A DNA stretch of 64,000 bases from Straminergon stramineum. Its lineage: Eukaryota > Streptophyta > Bryopsida > Hypnales > Calliergonaceae. Shown one piece after another: positions 49,930 to 61,973 of this stretch. Below the pieces are notes generated by a model. The model was not told the DNA's origin and did not search any database. It saw only the letters and a program-made list of their open reading frames with translations. The stretch covers positions 25,214,906 to 25,278,905 of the forward strand of contig OY987264.1 of the NCBI GenBank assembly GCA_963920665.1. Direction: 5' to 3'. The position numbers and the translations under genes were made by a program. Every line of letters begins with the position of its first letter. Within the stretch, counting starts at the first letter, position 1.

Positions 49930-52900
49930 ATGGGAGGAGGTCCGTGGCATCCGACGTTCGCGTTGGTGCTCATGGCGGTGCTGACGTCGAGGGCGCTAAT
50001 TGCAGACGTCGCGGCCGTCACCGACGCCGCGGCTGGAAGTGCATTGCTGGCGTTCAAGAGTGGGCTCACTTGGGACGGCCCCAGCGACCCACTCGCCACT
50101 TGGGTCACGGGCGTCGACCCCTGCGGTTGGGATTTCGTCACCTGCGACCCGCTTTCGCAGGTGATCGGCCTCTCGCTCCACCGCCTGGGTCTCCGGGGCA
50201 CCATCTCCCCGGCGCTTTGCAAAGTGACGACGTTACAGCACCTCGATCTCAACAACAACGCCTTCACGGGCTCGCTTCCTCCGCAACTCGGCGAGCTCGT
50301 CGCGCTCCAGTATCTCGACTTGAACTCGAACGAGCTCTCCGGGCAACTGCCCCTCTCGTTGTTCGCGCTCGCGGCGTTGCAATACGTCGACCTCAGCTAC
50401 AACGCGCTCGCGGGCCCGCTCCCGGCCGCGGTTGGGGCGCTTCGGAGCGTGATCACGCTCATCCTGGGCCAGAACTCGTTCACGGGAAACATCCCTGCGC
50501 AATTGGGGGCTCTCGTCACGCTCAAGCGCCTCGACCTCAGCTTCAACTCCTTCCTGGGCACCGTGCCGCCGCAGCTCCAAGGCTTGGTCAACATGGAAGA
50601 CTTGAATTTGAGCGCGAACTCACTATCCGGAGAAGTCCCCGCGCTGCACATGATGACGAATCTGTACCGCGTCGACGTGAGCGGCAACCTGTTCTCTGGC
50701 CAAATCTCGCCGTTGCTTGCGTCGCTGCGGAACCTGCAGTCACTGGACTTGAGCAACAACTCCCTCTCGGGCTCCATTCCCGCAGAGATTTGGGGCATGA
50801 CGTCGCTCATGGAGCTTGCGCTCGGCGCCAACAGCGGCCTCGTGGGGAGCATTCCGAAGGAGATCGGCAACCTCGTGAACTTGACGAGCTTGTTTCTCGG
50901 CACGTCGTTGTTGAGCGGCCCGATTCCGGAGGAGATCACGCTCTGCTCGAAGCTCGTGAAGCTCGACCTCGGCGGGAACCGCTTCAGCGGTTCCATGCCG
51001 ACCTCCATCGGGAATTTGAAGCATCTCGTCACACTGAACTTGCCGAGCACGCAGCTCACGGGCTCCATTCCACCGTCCATCGGGCAATGCACGAGCCTCC
51101 AAGTGCTCGACCTCGCGTTCAACGACTTTACGGGCGCACTTCCCGAGGAGTTGGCCTCCCTCCAAAACGTGATCTCGATTTCCATCGAGGGTAACAAGCT
51201 TTCGGGTTCCTTAGGGCCATGGTTTGGGAAGCTGCAAAACATGTCGACGTTGCTGCTGTCGTCGAATCAGCTCAACGGGACCATCCCGCCCGAGCTTGGC
51301 AACTGCGCGAAGCTGAAGAATCTGGGTCTGGATGATAATCAGTTCACGGGCGCCATACCTCCGGAACTTTGCAACGCCGGCGCGCTGGAGGTTGTGACGC
51401 TGAATAAGAATTTGCTGACGGGGGAGATTACGTACACCTTTCTGCGATGTCTCACCATGACGCAGCTTGATTTAACGTCCAATTTGTTGTCAGGTTCCAT
51501 TCCTACGTATCTCGCGGAGCTGCCGAGCTTAATAATGCTGTCACTGGGGGCGAATCGGTTCACGGGAATCGTCCCGGACTCGCTCTGGAGCTCTCAGAGC
51601 TTGCTGGAGGTGCAGCTCGAGAATAACGAACTGACCGGGGAGTTGTCGCCCTTGATTGGTGAAAGCGTCTGGTTGCAGTACCTCGTGCTTGACAACAACC
51701 AATTTTATGGGGCCATCCCGCCGGAGATTGGCAGGTTGACGTCGCTGATGATCTTCTCCGCGATGGGGAATAGGCTCAATGGCTCGATTCCGGAGGAGCT
51801 TTGCAATTGTTCGCAGCTGACGACGCTCAATTTGGGCAACAACTCGCTTACGGGTCCTGTGCCGAGGCAAATTGGAAAGCTTGTTAATCTCGAGTACTTG
51901 GTACTGTCGCACAACAACCTCACGGGCGAAATTCCCATCGAGATATGCACCGACTTCCAGGTGATTCCCATCCCCCTCATTTTAAATTGATGGTAGAAAC
52001 TACAGGAGAAAAATGAAGGAAGTCGAAACACCTAAGTTCTTTAGTTACATCTTGTTAGTCTCAAAAGGGCAAAAGGGCATCATGCGTTATAGCTTGAACA
52101 TTCAATTTCATTTTCTTTTGACCAACTCATGCAATGTTGATATATCCACTGATCATGGTCATATAAAGTTTGGCCTTGTTTGCATTATTCAATGTACCAT
52201 CAATCCAACCAGTCATTTTGAAGCCATAAAACCTGAGTTCTTTAGGGTTTAAGATTGATTGGTCGTCTCTTACGCAGGATCGGCCATAAATTTCATGCAA
52301 TTGTGCGTCTGTATAGTTGGAATCCAATAGTTTCTCAATTGCAGTTGCTGGTGTCTCTCAAATAATGTGTCAGCCATGAATTTCTTGAAATCTCATCATT
52401 CTACTTGCACCGACTTCCAGGTGATTGCCATCCCCGTCACGAGCTTCCTCCAGCACCACGGCACCTTGGATTTGTCCTGGAACCACTTGAGTGGTCCGAT
52501 TCCACCGCAGCTCGGTGACTGCTCGGTGTTGGTGGAGCTCATCCTCGCGGGGAACCACTTCTCCGGGCCCTTACCCCCGGAGCTTGGAAAGCTCACCAAC
52601 CTCACCACTCTCGACGTCTCCTTCAACGAGCTCAACGGCAGCATCCCAGCGCAGCTCGGCGACTCCCGAAAGTTGCAGGGGATCAACCTGGCTAACAACG
52701 CGCTCTCGGGCGCCATTCCCCCCGAGCTCGGCAACATCAACAGCCTGGTGAAGCTCAACCTCACTCGCAACCAGCTCTCCGGCTCGCTCCCCGCTGGGCT
52801 GGGCGACTTGACCAGCCTTTCCCACCTGGACGTGAGCGACAACCTTCTCAGCGGGGAGATTCCCAAAGCCTTGGCCAACATGGTGTCCATCGTGGGTCTG

Positions 52901-54496
52901 GATATGTCCAACAACCGCCTCAACGGCAGCATCGCGGGGCTGTTATCCGAAAGCACGGTGTGGCGCCAGATGCAGTCGCTGAACCTCCGCAACAACGAGC
53001 TCTCGGGCGCCATCCCCGCCTTGGTGGGCAACCTCTCCGGACTCGCCATTCTCGACCTCAGCGGCAACAAATTCTCTGGCGCCATTCCTGACGATATTGG
53101 GAATTTCTACCAACTGGTCTACCTGGATCTTTCCAACAACAATCTTAGAGGTCTTTTCCCGGACGGTGTCTGCGCTCTTCGCGTTCTCTCGTTTCTGAAC
53201 GTTTCCAACAACATGCTCTTCGGGCGTATTCCCAACACGGGAAGCTGCCGCGGGCTCACGCCCGCATCGTTCCGGGGGAATGCCAACCTCTGTGGGGTCG
53301 TTTTGAATGTGGTTTGCACAGAAGCGGATCTGGAGAGATCGGGGAGGCTGAATCACATCAGTCGAGCGGCGATTCTCGGCATCATCTTGGGCTGCACGCT
53401 GTTCACCTTCAGTTTCATCTTTTTCATTTTCCGCTACTGGATGCTTCGGCGGCAGAATGGATTACCCAAGGACATGGAGAAGATCAAGCTCAACATGGTG
53501 ACGGACGCGGACTCTTGCGTGACCTCCACGGGGAAGTCCAAGGAACCTCTGAGTATCAACATCGCCATGTTCGAGCGTCCCCTGATGCGGCTGACGCTCG
53601 CGGACATCTTACAAGCCACGAACAATTTCTGCAAGACGAACATCATCGGCGACGGTGGCTTCGGGACGGTGTACAAGGCGGTGCTGCACGACGGCCGGAT
53701 CGTGGCGATCAAGAAGCTCGGCGCGTCCACGACGCAAGGCACCCGGGAATTTCTCGCCGAGATGGAGACTCTGGGCAAAGTGAAGCACCAGAACTTGGTG
53801 CCGTTGCTGGGCTACTGCTCCTTCGGCGAGGAGAAGCTGCTGGTGTACGAGTACATGGTGAACGGCAGCTTGGACCTCTGGCTCCGCAACCGCGCCGACG
53901 CCGTGGAGGTTCTTGACTGGAGCAAGCGCTTCAAGATCGCCACGGGCGCCGCGCGCGGGCTAGCGTTTCTGCACCACGGCTTCGTCCCGCACATCATCCA
54001 CCGCGACATCAAGGCCAGCAACGTCCTCTTGGACGAGAATTTCGAGCCACGTGTCGCGGATTTCGGGCTCGCGAGGCTCATCAGCGCGTACGAGACCCAT
54101 GTGAGCACCGACATCGCAGGGACGTTTGGTTACATTCCGCCCGAGTATGGCCACTGCTGGAGGTCCACCACGCGCGGGGACGTGTACAGCTATGGTGTAA
54201 TCCTCCTTGAGCTGCTCACGGGCAAGGAGCCCACGGGGAAGGAGTTCGATACCATGCAGGGTGGCAATCTGGTGGGATGCGTAAGGCAGATGATCAAGCT
54301 GGGAGACGCGCCCGACGTGCTGGACCCCGCGATTGGCAACGGGCCCTGGAAGAGCCAGATGCTGCAGGTGCTGCACCTGGCCAACTTGTGCACGGCCGAG
54401 GACCCGGCCAAGCGACCCACCATGCAACAGGTGGTGAAGAGCCTCAAGGATGTTGAAGCGGGCTCCCCGTTGATCCCCTCGCTCAGCGCTTTGTAA
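49930..54496 (+). CDS. EMS1/EXS-like leucine-rich-repeat receptor kinase
   Basis: Two coding exons, 49930-51960 and 52421-54496, join in phase 0 to give 1368 aa. The start gives a signal peptide (MGGGPWHPTFALVLMAVLTS), then an LRR N-cap with DPCGWDFVTC, about 35 LRRs to about residue 960, one transmembrane helix at about 990-1016 (ISRAAILGIILGCTLFTFSF), and a kinase domain at about 1072-1359. Kinase landmarks are GDGGFGTVYKA, VAIKK (Lys about 1108), HRDIKASN (Asp about 1206, RD type), ADFGLARL and GTFGYIPPEYG. By family it is a plasma-membrane receptor of the EMS1 type, which in Arabidopsis perceives TPD1-like peptides in anther and tapetum development and signals through brassinosteroid components. 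It is longer than the roughly 1190 aa of Arabidopsis EMS1, mostly through extra LRRs. All catalytic residues are present, so it looks functional. Confidence 0.92.
51961..52420 (+). other. Intron of the EMS1-like gene, bounded by direct repeats
   Basis: The 460-bp intron starts GTGATTCCC and ends GACTTCCAG. The exon 1 end plus the first intron bases (about 51946-51980) repeat as the last intron bases plus the exon 2 start (about 52406-52440). ACCGACTTCCAGGTGATT is identical in both, and about 33 of 35 positions match overall. Splicing is required: read-through stops at 51990. The AG/GT inside the repeat supplies both splice sites. Confidence 0.85.
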
Positions 54497-57294
54497 CTCC
54501 ATGCACTCTCAGGTCAGTTGCCGATCGTTCACGATTCGTTCCTCACAACAATGTATGTCACCAGGCTATCTCCAGAAGAACTTACTTAGCTTCGTTTGTT
54601 TGATCGCATTGTACACAATGTAACGGCGTGACTAGTCTCCTGAAGTTGCATGACGCACAACAGCGAAATATACATGAAGCAAGCCAAGCTTACTTACCAA
54701 GTTCGCAAACTTAGTCTTGGTTTGCTTCATCGCATTCTGCAGGGTGAAACCTTGTCTCTTTCTGATATCACTCTGATATGATTTCATGATATCAACTTAC
54801 TGTACTTTCAGTCTTCGCTAGCTACATTTTAATCACATCCTCTGTTCTGTTCCGTGAGATTCTGATACAACTTTACCTCCATAATACCTCCTTCACTACT
54901 ATCACATCCTCTGTTCTCTGATATGAAATTCTGCTACAACATGCATTCTATAATATCTCCTTCACGACTATCACATCGTTTGTTCTCTGATACGCCTAGC
55001 TAGGCCGGTTAAGATAACGAGCCTTCTTTAATATCACATCCAGAACTTTAAAAAGGATGAACCTGGTTTGAAACTCACTTTCCACTCTCACACTTGTCTC
55101 ACGAATGTCACTGTTGTATGGTATGATAACCAGTAGTTTGGTGAATGTGAGAGGTTCTAAGGTCACTCTGGACTCTTGTGACCGAAGCATTTCGTTAATG
55201 TCAGTTGGTTAATTCATTGTCAAAATGTTACTTATAGAACTCCATTGATTATCATTTGCATTTTGGATCATGCTTAATATGAAAGAAAGTGGTTTTGGGT
55301 GCGCTCAGTTGTCAAAGTTGCTTATGCTTTGTGCACTTGTGATGCAGCGCAGGGATGTAATCTGTTGTGCGAGAGAAACTACAACATGTACATTGGAACG
55401 GCCAATGCTAGGCCACCAGACCACACCATGCTGTTAACATTAACTAGATTATAGAGGTAAGGTTTCACTTAAATAATCCTGTCATTTGAAAACACTAAGC
55501 TAAATCCAAGCATGTACGCTCATTAGGCTCCTGAGGTTGTCTTTTCTAACAATTGACTATATGATGAAAGTTTAGGAGTCCATGCTTACCAACTATGTAT
55601 ACATTGAAACATTGAAATTGCAGTATGTATCAATTTTGAGTGATCATGTAAATTAGTGTGAGATGTCGTGAGTAACTATCATAATTTACAGTAAGTGTGG
55701 AGCAACCTCAGGAGTGTTCATCAATCAAAGAGTTGTGCTCCTGTAATCCGAGTGCGTGGATGTCTTAGTTTCTCACAAAGTTGTGATTGATCCATTGTCC
55801 AGGGTTACAAGATGGTGTCTCATTTTGTATGGAGGCCATCGACAAGTAAGATCTTATCAGAGCCCAGATATACCATCTTTGTAGCAGTAGACATTGTTCC
55901 TGATTACAGCCATTTTATTATGATTGTACCATTAGAGGTTGACCATAGTTGTAGAGAAGTTGAACTCCCTTTGAGGGTAAATATGTGCCATTTGTACATA
56001 CAGTAAGAAGTGAATTTGAAATCTTCATTGAGACCGAGTCTGAGCAGTATTTGAATACCTAATTACATTAAAAACCTACAAATCATGAGATTTGACATCC
56101 GCTTGTCATGATAAATATGTTGAAAGGGATATGCAAAATGTCTACAAGATCAACAATCCTACTTGTCAGTTGTAAAACTTCACCAAAAAAAATCTTTGAA
56201 AATGAAGTTGAATGACCTGCTATCTATCAACAATTGCAATTGGGATCAGTGGTCTGAAAGGTCTGTGAAGGTGTTCATCACAAGTCGGAATGGCTATAAG
56301 ATCATAAATGTTTCATTCCCTAGGGATCTCTTGAACTTCGTGAAACACGAATTACTATTGTTATTAATAGTTCTACTGTGATTGTGAAAACTGAGTCTAT
56401 GCATTGTTCAGTTTCACTCCGTGTGCCATAGGTTGAAAATAGGTGGACAAAAATCCAAATGAGCAAACATGAATGTTGTAGTATCATTCTTATGTGTATT
56501 ATGATCTTGAAAATAATTGAAGCAAAAAAGTAATTATGGTTTGGAAGTAAATGAATTCCAAAGCTAATCACCCTACACTCAATTGTTGAGTTGGTTTTCA
56601 TAATCACTCCCAAAATCACCTATGTTTTTTTTTGAGCCGTAGTGATTTCAATATTTTATTGCATGTTGTTGTAAATCATTTAAAATCCATCCCCATTGGA
56701 ATTATAAAAATTGACATACTATACATGTGCTTCTAAAAAATTATAAATATAGAAAATTATAGATAATATTAATTTGAATAGAATTTGAAGATCATTTATG
56801 AATCAAAGACTCCATGAGATTTCATTTACTATCATAGATGATCTACATGTTGTAATTTGGCCCATAGTTGCTTCTATTTTGAATATATTTGAATATATTT
56901 ATCCTATTACACAATTAGTTCAAATCATTTTAATTTGTATTTAGCAACCAAAACAATCATTTTCATTGCAATCTTTTTGAACCTAAGATATAGTTTGTAA
57001 GGGTTGTAAACAATACATTTGCTTAGATTATAGGTGATTTCATATGATATGACAATAATAATTTCATACCAAGTTTTTAACATGTCATTATTTTTTTTAT
57101 CATATGCATTTGTTGATATTTTGTCATGCATTTTATTGTTACTCTAATAAGACAACTTTTTGTAATTCAATTTTGAAGCATGTTCTTTTGTCAAGAAGTC
57201 AAAAAGTCCTCAATGAGTTCATTTCTAAAGAATTTGTTAGACAACTCCTTTCGCTACTATTGTATGTATGCCAATGAATGGACACTTCCTATAA
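54497..57294. other. Receptor kinase 3' flank and AT-rich intergenic DNA
   Basis: 54.5-55.2 kb holds loosely repeated phrases ('tatcacatcctctgttctctgatatga' variants, three times between 54770 and 54990). No gene is recognised further on. The 64- to 99-aa ORFs near 55812-56619 have no motif. Confidence 0.35.
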
Positions 57295-58179
57295 CCCTTG
57301 AAGGACCAAGTCCCCCCTTTGGGGGACTTTTAGGAGTTTGGGCAGATTCCTATGGCATCAATTTTTGGTGAATTTTTTTGAAACTTTCTCATGAGACATA
57401 AAAACTTATCAGCTTTGTAGGAATAGAATTTTTATTTCAATCAATGCTCGGGAGCATAAGCTATGCCATCTTAAACATAATTTTTATGTTGCCAAGTAGA
57501 AATAAAATCCATAAAAACTTGAAATAAAAAATATATTTTTTCTTACAAATATTATTATTGTCTTCTTGTGAAGCTTTGATTCATTCCATTTAGATTAATG
57601 TTGTGAAAGTTATGAACTATCTTATTTTTTGGGCAATCTAAGCACCTTCTTCAAAAATAACTTATAGGATTTATTTCTGAATATAATTTTCACAATTTTT
57701 CAAAAAACATTGTTTGACAAGGTTAAGTTTGCTTGCTAGAACAATATCAACATTGGGATTATTGTGTTTCAATCCCATTTTAGAGCTATTAACAATTTAG
57801 TTTTTGTTTCAATCTTGGACCTACTTCTATTTAATATTTAAGTGTATTTTTTTGAAATTTTTTCCTAGACTTTCAACTCAATTCTTCAGCACAAAAAAAT
57901 TTAAATTCAAAGTTTGAAGTGCAAATGGTGGTCAAAGTCATCTAAAATTGCAAGCCCATGTTTAGAAATTTATTTATTTTCCAACTTTGAATGTTAATAT
58001 CTTGTAAATTGTATAGTCAAAATTAATGAAATTATTACCACATGATCTCAGACAAGTAAAGTACAAGATCCTATGGTTAGATTCTTAAAAATATATATGT
58101 TTTGTTTTCTTGGGTGAACACAACCAAAATGGCAATTTTGAGTGGTTTTGACTGCAAAATGGCCTTGGTCCTTTGAGGG
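57295..58179. mobile_element. TTAA-type TIR element, 885 bp
   Basis: The left end CCCTTGAAGGACCAAG is followed by the hairpin GTCCCCC...GGGGGAC. The right end is GGCCTTGGTCCTTTGAGGG. The flanks ATAA and ATTA are one substitution from TTAA. Orientation is the same as 60604-61451 (subterminal hairpin on the left, AAGATCCTATGGTTAG segment near the right). Confidence 0.65.
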
Positions 58180-58610
58180 ATTATTGGACAACTCACCAAG
58201 CACATTGAACTTTCTAGTGAGTGAGAAAAAATGTCCAATGAAAACTGACAATAAGAAGTACATTGAATTGTCCAGTGAAGTGCAATGGCATTTGTTCATA
58301 ATAGCTACAAAATTATGTGAACTCAAATTGAGATAGGTCACGAAATTTTTCACAAAACCTTAAATTTCTTGTTGTATCAGGGAGCCAACTCCAACTCCAT
58401 TAGTATTCAGCATTTCCAAAATAGTAAGATTTCACTAGTTACCCACAAACTAAGAAATTGGTGCTAAGCCGTGTGTGACTGGTCATTGGCATGTGTACGA
58501 TATTTGAGGTCTGACTCTTGTTCTCTTTTGTTTGGCGACTTGTATTTGTCCAACTATCGTTTGTGATATCTTTCATGATTCATAATCACTTCCGCATTTC
58601 GGTCCTGCAG

Positions 58611-60416
58611 GATTTGTTTAAGCGAATGAATACTGAACTTAAGAAAGGAATAGATGCCCCGCTGAGTAAAGCAAACAGATCTACTGAATTTGATATCATT
58701 AGGGTACATTCTTGAATGGCAAATGTTATGTTTTCGTAGTACATGTGTTTCCTTTTCTCTATGAAAGGACACCATTTAATTTATCATGGTCTCTTTGGAC
58801 TCCTTACATTTTGTTTGTCTTCGAGAAGCTTGTGCCAGAGCAACACCTATTCTCTCGGCACATGCATTAACAAGAGGAATTGAAGCTGCTCTCTTTGGGC
58901 GACGATTTTGGCTTGTCTAATGATTCTAATTAATTCAGAAGACTAGTAATGAATGACAGTGGCGTTTTTCAGTATTCAAAGTTGAATCATTATCATGACG
59001 CACATCAATCTATCTACGTTTCTGAATTGGTCTTTGTAGCTCCAGCGAGTTGCCAATGTTTAGAGGAAACTGGCAACCGGGCTGGCAAGATTGGAGAATT
59101 TGTGAGCGTGCACGTGAATCCTTAACATGCTTGTAGAAGAGTCATTGTGTACTTTGGATTATCAATCTACGGATTTCTTTCTCTATGTCAGGTTACCACA
59201 TTCATTATATTCAATAACTGTAAGCTCCATTTTCTGATGAACTTGAGCAATTTTCGTGCGAACAGCGGAACATCCAAATCGCTGCTGATGGAGGCCGGGT
59301 TTATCGCCAACTAAAAATAGCAGACAGGGCGGTAGTGTATCTCGTATCAAGGAGCACCATACGAAGAAACTGAAGGTTTGTTAAAAGGAGATGGCTCTAT
59401 CATAAGCCATCATTATTTTCTGTACACATTCCATTTTTATTTCGAAATGCACTGAAACAATGCTGGCTTTCATCTTTGTTTTGGTGCTTATCTTTGGGGT
59501 TTACAGGTTGGTGATAAGTTCAGTAGCAGACATGGGCAGAAGGGAGTTTGTGGAACCATCGTCCAGCAAGAAGATTTTCCATTTTCCGAGCGTGGGGTCT
59601 GCCCAGATTTGATTATGAATCCCCATGGATTTAATTCCCAGGTTCGCTTCCTCCAGTGAGATCTGAATGGAGTCGTTAGAAAGGATACTAGAGAGCACTT
59701 GTCTCCACCTCTGGTATTGAAAGTTTGTGTATTTCTCCTGCTTCCAATTTGTTTCAAGAGTCCTATATCTACTCGACATGTCTAGCGCGCGACCTCTCTT
59801 TCTTCGTGGTTTCATTATTTGCATTGGCTATCCTGATATCGATTCCCGTCCTTGTTTTTTGGCAGTCGAATGACTGTTGGGAAAATGATCGAGCTGCTAG
59901 GAGGAAAGGCAGGTTTGCATAATGGGAAGTTTCACTATGGAAGTGCCTTCGGTGAGCCCAGTGGGCATGCTGATAAAGTATCCACCATCAGGTCCATGTC
60001 TCCAATGCTACGATTTGAGGCTTCTCTAATGCAAAGTCTTCGAACTTGAATTGCCTTTAGTCATTTTTTCTTCGAGGAGATGAACAGTTCATCCAATTAC
60101 ACTTGTTTTCGGGTGCATGGAATTCGTGAATCCTTGAATCCCGATTGAAGTCTGATCTTTTTGTGGTCTTTGTTCGACAGTGAAACGTTGGTGAGACACG
60201 GCTTCAATTACAGTGGCAAGGATTTGATCTATTCAGGTCTGCCATTTTATGCAATCCATGCGATAATCCAGGCCTCGTTTCGTTTTCAAGTTCATGACTC
60301 GTTCGTTTCGGCCGTATTTTGACTCGCAGACATTCTTGCAGGTATAACTGGTAATCCTTTGCAAGCAAGCGTGTATTTTTATGGGACCCATTTATTACCA
60401 GAAGTTGAAGCACATG
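58611..60416 (+). pseudogene. NRPC2: RNA polymerase III second-largest subunit (RPC2) pseudogene, intron-bearing fragment
   Basis: Recognisable RPC2 pieces, most with intact splice borders: 58611-58703 (DLFKRMNTELKKGID); a doubtful piece near 58864-58895; about 59064-59113 (RAGKIGEFVSV); 59266-59375 (IQIAADGGRVYRQLKIADR, then SRIKEHHTKKLK in a shifted frame); 59507-59641 ([16 protein letters not shown]); 59866-59991 ([16 protein letters not shown]); 60181-60236; 60342-60416. In Pol III, RPC2 forms half of the catalytic centre. This copy cannot. The N-terminal part is absent. The 131-bp gap between KKLK and VGDKF lacks some 250-300 residues, including the conserved GYDIEDA region. A 4-bp CAAG duplication at about 60361 shifts the last piece out of frame (IFMGPIYYQKLKHM is readable only in another frame). 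The C-terminal zinc-finger exons are missing. Retained introns mean DNA-level duplication, not retroposition. Confidence 0.85.
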
Positions 60417-60603
60417 GTATGAATCTTCCTTGGTAACTGTCAAGAAGGAGATTGAGTTGCCATTTGTAACGTTAATTTTGAAGCATACGATTTTCAGTGT
60501 TCTTTGTAGTTTTTTTCGGATATCCATGACTCCGTGACCTTTGTAGGAGATTGCCTAACAAAAGCTGCAAATCTGCTGCAGTGACAAGAGTGTTGTTTCT
60601 TAA

Positions 60604-61451
60604 CCCCTAAAGTCTCTTTGTCCCCTCGGGGAACACGACGGACTTTGGGGAAGCTCTTTAGGTACTCGCTCAATATTTGTTGTGATTTTTCGAAACATTT
60701 AGAGAAGATAGAAAAACACATTAGCTTTGTAAGAATATAATTTCTATTTCAATCCAATTTCAAAAAGAAAAAGTTATGGCACAATAGACCTAAATTCACA
60801 AAAACTTAGAATAAATAATTTGAAGAATTTGGTTCTCAGAGATGGTATTTTTATCAATATATGATTGGGAAGTTTCAATGGTTCATTCCATTTGGATAGT
60901 GATGAGACAATCTTGTTTTTCAAGCAATCAAAGCATCTTCTTGAAAAATTAACTTATATCTGAATTTATTTTTCATGATTATTCCAAAAAATTCACAAGG
61001 TTAATCACAAGGTTAAGTACTAGAACAATCACCAAATTTTATGATTTTCCAAAAATAATTCACAAGGAGCATCTTCTTGAAAAAATAACTTGTAGGATTC
61101 ATTTCTGAATTCAATTTTCATGATGTTTCCAAAAAAATTCATAAGGTTAAGCTCTCTTAATGTTGAGACTAGTGTGTTTCTGTTCCATCTTAGAGCTATT
61201 AATGATTTTATTTTCCCTTCAATCTTGAACCTACTTCTACTTAACAATTTTTTAATGAGTGAGAATTAAGTTATTTTAGTTTTCTTGACCCTCAACTCAA
61301 TTCTTAAGCTAAGAAGACAGTTGAGCATAGGGGCAAAAAAACTTGTTTTCTCACTTTAAATGCAAATATCTTGCAATCTACGCTATCAAAGTTTTGAGAA
61401 ATGGCAGTTTTGAGTAGCTTGTGATGCAAAATAAGCCTTAGGACTTAGGGG
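60604..61451. mobile_element. TTAA-flanked TIR element, 848 bp
   Basis: TTAA (60600-60603) precedes CCCCTAAAGTCTCTTTG with the hairpin GTCCCCTCGGGGAAC. The right end CCTTAGGACTTAGGGG is followed by TTAA (61452-61455). It sits between the last RPC2 pseudogene exon and the F-box gene, where RPC2's C-terminal exons would be expected. There is an internal duplication of about 100 bp around 'agcatcttcttgaaaaa' (60945 and 61065). Confidence 0.75.
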
Positions 61452-61973
61452 TTAAACTTGGATTTCCACAACAAGATCTGCTGGCTTTTGCAGGAGTTTG
61501 CAAGAACATCTTAATGAATCCTCAATCTGCAGATAATGCTACAGTACTAATCACGCTCAGGGGTCGTGCCACAATATTTGAACGATCCTGGAAAAATTTA
61601 CCTAGATTGCTAAAAGTAAAAAAATAAAATGCTGACTTTAGTCCAAGACATTATTTTCCTGTTATCAAAATCTAGACATTTTACAAGTTGAGTGGAAAGT
61701 GAATGAATTCAAGTTATGGATTCAGAAAAATAGACGGACATCTATGCTAAAAATTTAACCATCACAGACCACTCCTTTCTTTAAGAAAAGAAAATCTCAA
61801 AAACCATTAGAAAACAAAAGCAGAACACACAGGTATGAAGATCGTAGCGAATGTGCAACGACAAAATGATGCCCCAACCCCCAGATGTTTCTCTTTCTAC
61901 ATTTTGATGGAGGTTTTGGCTTTGAGCTGGAGTTTGTGCGGATTCAAAGGGCCTGATGGGATCAATATTGTTT

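Noticed and set aside
49944..51194. 416-aa plus-strand ORF in the receptor gene
   Set aside because: It is a shifted-frame shadow of the GC-rich LRR exon, Arg/His-rich with no domain.
55812..56381. ORFs of 64 and 72 aa, considered as upstream RPC2 exons
   Set aside because: They do not match the RPC2 N-terminal motifs I know and lack suitable splice borders.
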